Source of the DNA: Cricetomys ansorgei | Taxonomy: Eukaryota; Chordata; Mammalia; Rodentia; Nesomyidae | Assembly: GCA_026225945.1 (NCBI GenBank) | Contig: JAMJFZ010000289.1 | Location: 1,109,001-1,173,000, forward strand | Direction of reading: 5' to 3' | Length of the DNA: 64,000 bases | In this document: in pieces, positions 55,762 through 64,000 of the stretch | How positions within the stretch are numbered: the first letter of the stretch is position 1 | Layout: each line of letters begins with the position of its first letter | Program-made: the position numbers and the translations under genes | The notes under the pieces: generated by a model | Database searches by the model: none | What the model saw: the letters and a program-made list of their open reading frames with translations, nothing else | Told to the model about the DNA's origin: nothing

Positions 55762-56647
55762 CTCACTCCCTGACCCCCATCGGCCCATGGCCATATCATA
55801 ATGCGTTTCCTCAACATCTGACAGGATGTTAAAAACTGTTTAAAAGTCTAAATTTTCTTCTGAAACTCGAGGCAATCTCTTTACTGTACCTCCCTGTAAG
55901 GGCAAACATTCTTCTAACGTACAATGGCACAGAATATTCATTACCATATTCCAGAAGGTAAGAATGGATGCATAGTGAGGAAATACTGGATGAAAGCAAG
56001 ACCCAAACCCAGCAGGACAAATACCAAGTCCTGTAGTTCCAAGTCTGACATCAAAGGGCTTAGATGGCTCTGCCCTTCGGACTTTACTGCCTGTAACATA
56101 CTACTTTCTCTTGGTCTCACCTCCTTCAGCATAAACCTTCAATGAAACATTAAGTTTTCTGGTGCACTTTTTCTCTTCAAGCTGTATATTCTGTATTTCT
56201 TTCTGCCCCACTTGGTCTTTTTCACTGTAGACTTTTGTAATACTAATTAATAATAACAATATGATTATTGTTATTATATATCCATAGATTCATATTGTAG
56301 ACTCAATATGATGCTGCCTTGAAATTTCCTCTGTTCAAAACATTGACTTCTTACTATAGCCTCAGGCAAGTTCTTAGGATAATGGCAGAAGGCAGCCAGA
56401 TTCTCTGCCAAAATATCACAGGAATATCCTTTAGTCCAATTGTTTATACTACCCTCCCCCTCTGAAATCTACTGATCTGGTCAGCTTCCACAGTTCACTT
56501 GGATCTCAGCAGTAATGTCTTCCAAGCTCCCATTAGGATGGGCTATTAAGCCCTGCTAATAATATTTAGCCACTTTTCTAGTCCAAAGTCTCAACATCTT
56601 CCGTATTCCCCCCAACCACAGAATGATCAGGTCTGCTACAGCAATAG
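55762..56647 (-). mobile_element. MaLR provirus, internal region
   Basis: About 0.9 kb between two same-orientation LTRs. The right-hand part ('cagtaatgtcttccaagctccc', 'gggctattaagccctgct', 'gtccaaagtctcaacatcttccg') matches the conserved 5' internal part of MT elements. There is no gag, pol or env frame, as expected for these non-autonomous elements. Short for an MT internal region, so deletions are likely. Confidence 0.75.
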
Positions 56648-56664
56648 CCCATTCCTTGGTACCA
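56648..56664 (-). other. Degenerate tRNA-Leu primer-binding site
   Basis: On the minus strand TGGTACCAAGGAATGGG follows the 5' LTR after five bases. The 3' end of tRNA-Leu predicts TGGTACCAGGAGTGGG, so there is one inserted base and one substitution. This is the primer class used by ERVL/MaLR elements. Confidence 0.7.
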
Positions 56665-56669
56665 ATTTC

Positions 56670-56975
56670 TGTCTTAGTTACTTTTTTATTATTGTTACAA
56701 AACACCATGGCTAAGGAAACTTACAGATGAAAGGGTTTATTTGAGCTTATGGTCCTAGCAGGATAAGAGTCCATTCTGGCTAGGAATTGTGGCATCAGAC
56801 AGAAGGAACAGCTGAAAGGTGACAGCTCACATCTTGAATTCAAGCACAAAACAGAGAATGAAGTGGGAATGGTACATGGCTTTTAAACCTCAAAGCCTGC
56901 CTGCCAGTGTCGTGCTTCCTTCAGCAAGGCCATACCTCTTAAACCTACTCAACCCTAGTAACTTCTGGTGAATTG
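56670..56975 (-). mobile_element. MaLR provirus, 5' LTR (truncated)
   Basis: Starts TGTCTTAGTTACTTTTTTAT on the + strand (the LTR 3' end), with 'caaaacaccatggctaagg', 'ggataagagtccattctgg', 'cacatcttgaattcaagc' and 'gcaaggccatacctc'. The last 60-70 bp (the LTR 5' start) are lost or scrambled. Confidence 0.85.
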
Positions 56976-57229
56976 TGTGGCTCTGTTGGGTCGCCACACA
57001 TGCCCTGGAATGACACTAAGTTACCTGCAGAAATAGCAACACAACATCCTGAGCTGACAAGAAGCCTCTGAATCACTCCTTGTATTCACAGACCCTAAAT
57101 TTAATCAAACATTCCCAAATTCTGCTTATATCCTTTTAAAAATTTCCTTTGGCCTCAAAAATCCCAGTCAGATTCAGCAGACATGTTTTCAGGGAGAGCT
57201 GGGGTCTGGGCAGGGGTTGTAATTCCCCC

Positions 57230-57350
57230 TCACTTTATTGATTAAAAAAAGAATCTGAGACTTAGGAAAGCTGAACTGTCTGTGGTTAAACAATTAGCAG
57301 TCACAGATGAGGGATTTGAAATTCTACTCCTCCGTTCCACACACAAGGTC
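57230..57350 (-). mobile_element. MIR fragment, antisense
   Basis: 'ctgagacttaggaaagctgaactg' and 'agatgagggatttgaaattctac' match the reverse MIR centre. Confidence 0.5.
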
Positions 57351-57900
57351 CTGTGTGCCACACTAAGGGAGTACTTTATATTTCCTATGAAGAGGTCTGT
57401 AGTGAGAAAAAATAAGAAGGGACGTCTTTCCCAACTCCTTCTCTCAGGTAAACAGAAACAAAGTGCAGTCAGTGTAACTTGGATTTTCCTGCCACTATGT
57501 TTTCGCCACTGTCAAGTTCCTAAGCTCTCTGAGAAGGAGCCACCTGCCCAGGAGTTCCTCCATGATCGTGACCTCCACTGGACACTTTCTTGTTGTTTGT
57601 TTTAAAGACTTTTTCATCTTCCTAAGATCCATTCAGACTTTATCAGCAGATGGTGAGCATGCGGATCGCAGGAGGGGCTGCAGACGGAGAGCTCGGGGCT
57701 CTTTGAAAGTCTGGGTTTATATTCTTCCAGTTAGAGGTGGCCCAGGCTGAACTTCATTCAGTTCACGGGGTATGGCTCTCAAAATGGGCGTGGAGAGGCC
57801 TGAAGGGGAAATGTCTTGTCCCGGAATGTTTGTAACCAGATACCACACCACCTAGAGCAGCAGCTGAATTTTTAGGCTCCTCCAAACAAACTTTTTTTAA
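57351..57900. other. Unique DNA
   Basis: No gene or repeat recognised. Confidence 0.5.
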
Positions 57901-57906
57901 GTTCTT

Positions 57907-57931
57907 AAACTAACTAACTAACTAACTAACT
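57907..57931. repeat. (TAAC)n microsatellite
   Basis: About six units. Confidence 0.9.
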
Positions 57932-58440
57932 AGTAAAAAAACCCTCATTCTGATTCCTACTGTTTCTTGTCCTTGTGTCTGTCTACTCTAATTTTCCCTC
58001 TCCCATCTCAGATTCTTCTCAGGGAGTAGGGAATTGAAACAACTCTCCTTTCCTCTTACTGCCAACCGGGAGGAACCCGGATGGTAGCCGAAATGCACAT
58101 CACGACAGCAAGAGATGGAAACTTCGTTTTGAACCTCTCAACCTTGGAGAGAATAACTTGGTTCCAACTCCACAGGCTCACTCCCCAGCTGGTTGGTCCC
58201 ATCAGCCTGACACAATGGCTCTTCGTACTCCACCCCCACCTTATGTATTCCTATATCCAGTGACATTGACTGAGTCCTTCCCATGTAGTGAGTGTTGCCC
58301 TTGGTACTGAGGATGTAATCGCCAGCTTGATTTCTTCCCTCAGAACATCAGTGGTTCCGTGGAGGAGCCGGACCAGCGAGTAAACAATTGCGATCCTGGA
58401 ATGAGTTATATGGGAGCATACAGAAAGACAACCTAAGACT
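57932..58440. other. Unique DNA, possible ancient repeat
   Basis: The 58290-58420 part ('ggtactgaggatgtaatcgcc') has a weak resemblance to an L2/MIR-era repeat; otherwise nothing recognised. Confidence 0.4.
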
Positions 58441-58760
58441 GTGCATAAGTTATTTATTGCTGCATAACGAATTGCTCCAGACTTGGAAGCTTAAAACAAC
58501 AAATTCTGATTCTCTCATGCCAAGTCTGAGGTCAAGGGCTTACTGGATAGCTCTGGCTCACAGTCAATCATGAGCTTGCTGTCAAGATGTCAGTTGGGGC
58601 TGTGGTCATGTAAAGGCTTCCATAAGGCAGAAGGATCCTCCCCCAGCAAGGTGACATCAGTTCTCAGTTCTCTATCACTCGGTCCCTTCCTTTGGACTGA
58701 TCGCAGTAAGGGGACCGTGATTTCCTCCTCCTAGTGTGCAATTTAGAGAGAAAATAGGAA
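58441..58760 (-). mobile_element. Ancient MaLR/MLT1-like repeat, antisense
   Basis: 'agttatttattgctgcataacgaattgctcc' and 'ggaagcttaaaacaac' form the reverse of the well-known end of old mammalian MaLR LTRs; then 'gctgtcaagatgtcagttggggctg'. Family uncertain. Confidence 0.6.
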
Positions 58761-59228
58761 GGATGTTAAGGCGTTTTTGTGATCTAGCCTCGTAACTGAC
58801 TTGTTATCATTTCTGCCATATTCTGTTGGTCACAGATCATCCATATACACATATACAAAAAAACGTATACACCAGGAAGGGAGTTTATTAGGGACCATCA
58901 TGAAAGCTTGACACCACATTCAATCTAGGAACATTAGTCAAACCTCCACCCTACCCCTAACAGAAGCCAAGACTACAAAGAACATAATTCCCTTTCTATA
59001 GTCCATGAAAATCCCTATCAGCTCCCCAACTTACTAGCAATTTCTTTCTTTGGATGCCTCAGATGGCCAAGTGTCATTCCTCTGGCTTCAACCAGTCTGA
59101 AAGACAACCGCCTTCTGAGTCAGGAGGAAAGGGACATGGGAACAGTGCTAAGCTCTGGCTAACCCATCCCCAAGAGCTTTATTTGAGTTCTGCTAAGAAT
59201 TCTACAGTAGAGCAAGCTGTGGAGGGCC

Positions 59229-59520
59229 TGCGATGGCTAATCTTGGTTGTCAAACTGATTGGCTCTGGAATCAACTAAAACGCAAACTGCTAGGCTCTCC
59301 TGTGAGGGATTTTCTCGCTCGGATTATCTGAAGCAGGAAGGCTACTAAGCAACATTTAAACCGTAGCATGTGGTGGCCTCTGTCTGTAACCATAGAACCC
59401 ATCCCTTGGAAGAAAGATCCCCGGGTTGCTGAAGTTGCAGTCTGGGTCGGAGTTAAAGGAGACAGGGCAGATGCTGGTGCCACTGCAACCCCCAGGGCAC
59501 AAGTAAGCCTGGCTGGTATC
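59229..59520 (+). mobile_element. ORR1/MLT1-class MaLR LTR fragment, sense
   Basis: 'tgcgatggctaatcttggttgtcaaactg', 'gaatcaactaaaacgcaaactgctaggc', 'cctgtgagggattttct' and 'ggattatctgaagcaggaagg' match the 5' part of this LTR class. The 3' end fades out. Confidence 0.7.
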
Positions 59521-62465
59521 TTGTGAAACTCCTCTGGTGCTAGTTTTTTTTCACCCCCAGAAGATAGCCAGTTCTAGGCTGAAACTAACTTTCTCTACCT
59601 TCTAAGACTAGATTGTCGTATTAACAGGAAATTTGCCAGCCAGTTGTTAGACACAGCCATTGTTGAAATGTAAACTGTGGAGGCTGACAAACTATACCAA
59701 AAAGCAAGCTAATGAGCACTCAGAACTGATCACTTTGTTGCTGGTTGAGTATATTTACTGTGGTCTGCAAGTGATTTACCTCTGGTGGGAGTATTGATAC
59801 TGTATCAGCAGTCTCTGCAGGCGAGGGCTTCCTTCCTCCACAGGAGCTGTGAAGTCTGTGCGTTTGTCCATATGTCTTTCTACTACACCTCACACTAGAA
59901 ACACACTGTCCAGGTTCCCGGGACATGCCGAGTACTCTTCAAACACTTTGCATCAGTGCCTGTGAGCTCATAAGTGCTATGTCTTAGTTACAGAAACAAA
60001 TGCTAAGAACCGCCGACACCCTCTTGGTGTCACACTCTTACCTCAGGATCTGTTCTACTCTTCTACCAATAAAATACATATTTTCTGTTGAGCATGTGAC
60101 CATCCAAAATGAAGAAGGTTGGGCTTCTTAGTCTCCTACTAAGAAAATTAATCAATTCTGACCAAGGAAACATGGACAGAAACACTATGTAACAACATCC
60201 AGGCACCAATCTTCAGTCAGTTTGGAATTTTCTTTGCCCCTTTTCTTCTTATCTGTCTGTCTGATCTATAATGGTCCTTGAGGGCGGGATGTGATCTCTA
60301 AGTATATAGGTACCCAGGTGGAGCCACGGAGAAAGTAGCCATAGTCTATGAATAAGGAAAATTTAAGCAAAAATACAAAAAATAGTTATAATTAACATCA
60401 GAAAAGTAAAAGTAGCTGAAATATGTACAGTTTAGAAAGAGAAAAAATATATTCATATTCAGATTCTGGAGGTCTTAAAGCTAGACATAGACTCTAAATG
60501 ATCTTTTAGTTGCAAATATATGAGACTTTGATGCTGTGGCTTAATGATTTTGGATTCATGGAAAATTCCATCCCTCTTTTAGCCAACTAAATCTTTATTA
60601 CGACCCTTCCTTACAAGTGTTAATGTAATCAACTCTTCCTTCACCAAGACTAGAACTATGTTGTTTACAAGACAACCCCCAAAGTAAATCTATCTACAGG
60701 TCCATACTCTACGTATTCTGCATCTTGTGCAGATGCGCTTACACCATGGGCCTTCTGGAATGTTTGACATCCTAATGTCTTCCTTGAGTATGAAGTTTTC
60801 TAAGCGATCACTGGTCACTTCCCATCTTAAAAACATTAAACTCTTCTTTCTATTTAGTATTGATTGTTGTACTCAGTGTTGTTCTTGGGAAAAATTAAGC
60901 AATTATACATGTTTTTGTTGCTCATTCTGTCCTGAGTTCACACTTCTCTCATCACAATTCAGCAACTGTATAATATTCTTCTCAGTAATCAGTTAACAGA
61001 GACAATAATCTCATTGCACAGAGGTGACATTTAGATTCTACTGTTGACTCAGATGGGGGTTTAAACTGGTCCTTCTGATCGAATCAAAAGAAAACTGTTA
61101 TCTATTTGTGATATACTTAGGCATCAGACATTATACTAAGAGAAAAATTTAATTTCTAATACATGAGACTAAAGTTTTTGTTGCAATCAAGAAAAAACCA
61201 ATTCCTGGTGAAACATAAAATAAATAAGTTGGAAAAATACTTGAGAGTTCATAGACCCATCATCTGCCTGGACTGGTCAACCAAGAAATCTTAGTGGCTT
61301 GAGGAAATGTTTCTCACACAAGATCAATTGGTATTGGAGGGAAAGGATGTGAGACCTTGCTTCTTGCATGCACTGAGGAAGTCAGCTGACACCAGCAAGG
61401 TGTTCTCATAGGATTATCAGGACAGCTTTCAGCCTCAACACTCCGTAAGCCTGTGGGGCTAAAGGATGGATAGAGGCAGGGACAGTCCTCTCTTTATGCT
61501 GGTTTAGCTGAGTAACTCTTCAATATTACTGTGGTACAAGACTGACATGGTAAGGGTAAGCATATTGTGTCAGTGGTCACGGAAACACTGCTTTTCGGAG
61601 GTAAGCTTACGAAGCAGTCACTGACATGTAAAGATGCTACAACTTTCTGCTTTGTGAAAATCCTTTGGTGAGAATAAGGAGAGCCTGCTTCATGGAAGAA
61701 ACTCCTTGTCTATTCTTCTTCATGGCACCCAGGTCCACCATCTAGAAGTTTCTTGGTCCTTACCATTTTAGCCACCTCTAACAAATTAGAAAAAAATGCC
61801 CTCCCTGGAGATTGTAGGGCCTTTGAAACCCACCTCTTACTGATAATCTTGGGTAAAGCTTTCTGCTATGGTGAAAAGCTTGCTGTTAGTGCAAGCTTAT
61901 AGGTTCCCTGGCTGTACGACTCCTTCCCAGGCCTGATAGGCTTCTTCCTGGTCAAAGCTCTCAGCTATGATTTATGTTTTTCTTTTTGTTCTTACCCCTG
62001 CTCCAGTTCCTGATCACCTTGAGGCCATCTAGCTTAGCCAGGGAGACCTCACTCCTGGTTTGATCTTAGATGCAAAGCTGAGCCTCATACAATCTTATTC
62101 CTTTACTGTTTAGGTTTTAGAAGCCGTTGATTTTTGTAGCTTTTTATCACCTCTCATTTCTGATGTCCAGTTTTATTTGTTTATTTATTTTGCTTGAAAA
62201 CAAGCCAATTCTTGCCTGAGTTCATCCACCCTTTTGCAAATTGCTACCAACATTCTGTTTTCTATCCCTTTCCCCTAGAGCTAAAGAACCAGCATGCACT
62301 TGGCCCGTCTTCTGAGTTATATCAAGGGGCCATATCATCAAAGGGTTTTGCCAGTGCTTAACTTATCTTCATCTCTCCAGCCTCCAAAGTCCACTTCACT
62401 TCTGTTTCTGCCCTTGTTGCTGACCCATGCCGCACATTTCACGTTTGTGTTATGGCAATATTCCA
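59521..62465. other. Long unique stretch
   Basis: About 2.9 kb with no SINE, LTR or gene recognised. Confidence 0.5.
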
Positions 62466-62700
62466 GCCAGAGTTAGGGCAACTTTAGCTGCTGTGAAGAT
62501 AAACCCTAAAATCTCAACAGAATAATACCACAGAATTTCATTTCTTGTTCACTGAAATCTGATTATCAGAGAGGCTCCGCTCCCTCCAGCCATTTGGGGA
62601 GCTAGGCTGATGAAAGCCCTGCCATACTTTCCACGTGGCTGCTAGCTTATGCTGCGTTACTGGCCAGCTCAGAGATTGGGGGAAAGAGATGGTAAGCTGA
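62466..62700 (-). mobile_element. Ancient mammalian repeat
   Basis: 'agggcaactttagctgctgtgaagataaaccctaaaatctcaac' in pieces and 'tttcatttcttgttcac' suit an old MaLR-like or DNA-transposon repeat. Family and orientation uncertain. Confidence 0.4.
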
Positions 62701-62932
62701 CTGCTGAGAGGTCTTCATAGCTTAAACTTGGGAGTGGAACATATTCTTTTTGACTCTCAGCTTACTTAATAATTTTAACTCTAAATAAGAGGTAAAAGAA
62801 ACAGTATAGCTGTGTCCAAGAAAGAAGGAAAATGGATGGGAAATGTAGAGTCTCATTTCTCACACTTTCTGAATCTTCGTCTTTCATAAAGAACATTCTA
62901 AATCTTAATGTGACAATTACAAATGCTTTTAG

Positions 62933-63085
62933 CCAGCTGGGTGGTGGTGGAGCACGCTTTTAATCCCAGCACCTGGGAGGCAGAGGCAGGCGGATCTCTC
63001 TGAGTTCGGAGCCAGCCTGGTCTACAGAGTGAGTTCCAGGACAGCCAGAGTTACAACAGGGAAACCCTGTCTTGAAAAACCAAAA
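62933..63085 (+). mobile_element. B1 SINE, full length, sense
   Basis: 'agctgggtggtggtggagcacgc', 'ttttaatcccagcacctggg', 'gaggcaggcggatct', 'ccagcctggtctacagag', 'gagttccaggacagcc' and an A-rich end with GAAA units. The best-preserved SINE in the window. It has GAGTTACAACAGGG where the Mus consensus has GGGCTACACAGAG. Confidence 0.97.
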
Positions 63086-63225
63086 AGAAAGAAAGAAAAA
63101 AGAGTCTGTGTACAAGGAGAGATCTTTAGAAAGAGAAAGGAATGGGACAAGATAGGAGAGGAAGGGGAAGAGAAGGAGGAGCAGGAGACGGGGTGCAGGG
63201 AAAGAAGAGGAGAGAGAAGAGGCTT
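63086..63225. repeat. GA-rich low-complexity tract
   Basis: GAAA, GGAAGA and GAGGAG runs directly after the B1 tail. Confidence 0.85.
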
Positions 63226-63310
63226 TCTCTTTCCAGAGTAACTTAGATTTAGATTAATTCTTTGAACTCTTAGGGGGTCTAGGATTTATAAGGTAGGGAT
63301 GTGGGGCTTA

Positions 63311-63361
63311 CACACACACATACACACCACACACACTCACACTCACACTCACACACACACA
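63311..63361. repeat. (CA)n/(CACT)n microsatellite
   Basis: CACA runs with TCACAC-type interruptions. Confidence 0.95.
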
Positions 63362-64000
63362 GGCACAAAGTGTGCTCTGCATCTTCCATCACTGGGAGCA
63401 TTGCCACCTAGCTGAGGTAATTTTTATTGCCTGCAGAGACTGGCTGAAAAATCTACTATTTCTTAAAGAAACAAGACTGTATTTTACAGGGCTCGTCTCC
63501 CCCTCTGGATTAGGGGTACCCTTTCTGCACAGACGCTGAGACTTCTGGAGTGTGCGGCTGGGTGATTCTACACACTCCACGAGAAGAGGGCCTCAGATGT
63601 GTGTCTAAGAACAAGACAAAGGAAATAAGTCTGTTCAAACAACACAGACCTGGCCAGCCTGTATACGTTCTCCGAGACAGTTCTAAGTAAGACTGAAGCT
63701 ATTACTTGCAATGCTCTTATCCAGATCGAATGGCCTTTAATACCTTCTGGCCTTAGAGAGCGCCTTTTTTTTTAGGCACTGAAAAACTCTAAGTTGATAA
63801 CTTTTTGTTTTAGAATGACATGACAAATAAGACAAATATGAAAGGGAGGAAGAGGGAAGAAATAAATGAGAAGAAAGGAAGGGATGGAGGGAGGGTTTTT
63901 TTTTTTTTTTTTTAGCACTTTTGGCATCTAATATTTTGTTTCAAGGCTAACATGCCATGCCATCTGCCAAGTTACCATGTCTTTATTAGGTTGCTATGGT
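63362..64000. other. Unique DNA with a poly-T run
   Basis: A T-run at 63896-63914 beside a GGGA-rich stretch. No gene recognised before the window ends. Confidence 0.5.

Overview
This window looks like intergenic or deep-intronic DNA from a muroid rodent (mouse, rat, gerbil or hamster lineage). The evidence is the repeat content: B1, B2/B3-class, B4 and ID SINEs, Lx-type L1 3' ends, MT and ORR1 MaLR LTRs, older MIR, MER and L1M/HAL1 relics, and long CA/TG, GA, GATA and AAT microsatellites. I see no bacterial or viral gene organisation and no CpG island. No protein-coding gene can be supported: the longest open frames fall in microsatellites, LTRs or unremarkable DNA. Three B1 copies share a variant block (GAGTTACAACAG where the Mus consensus has GGGCTACACAGAG), and no Mus-type B2 with a GTAATGGGATC block was seen. 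This suggests a muroid other than Mus, but that is inference.

Layout. 1-4.2 kb: one decayed L1 ORF2 copy broken by an unclassified LTR-like repeat, a B2/B3 SINE and a B4 SINE whose A-rich parts have become GATA and GA arrays, followed by an endogenous retroviral LTR. 4.2-14 kb: mostly unique DNA with scattered B1, B4, MIR, MER20 and MT LTR copies and microsatellites. 14-28 kb: an Lx 3' end, B3, an antisense L1M relic, ID, B1 and MIR copies, and the second copy of the unclassified repeat at 27.4 kb. 28.5-32 kb: L1M/HAL1 ORF1-like then ORF2-like remnants, interrupted by SINEs and an ORR1 LTR. 32-39 kb: unique DNA, a CT/CA block and a candidate terminal exon near 36.9-37.2 kb.

The one confident gene is a tRNA-His(GTG) at 39891-39962 on the + strand. 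It has all stems, a perfect B box and a short T-run terminator, but an A instead of the usual G at position 10. Next to it are a CTCF-like site and a repeat-free AT-rich block (about 40.1-40.9 kb) with homeodomain, octamer and CArG motifs that resembles a developmental enhancer. A second, stronger CTCF motif lies at 45.23 kb. The 47-54 kb stretch is repeat-poor and may hold further regulatory DNA, including a 30-bp palindrome centred on a STAT motif at 53.85 kb. From 55.4 to 57.0 kb an antisense MaLR element retains both LTRs, an internal region and a degenerate tRNA-Leu primer-binding site. The rest (57-64 kb) is mostly unique DNA with ancient repeats, one good B1 and microsatellites.

All repeat family names come from recognising consensus features by eye, so subfamily names and exact ends are approximate.
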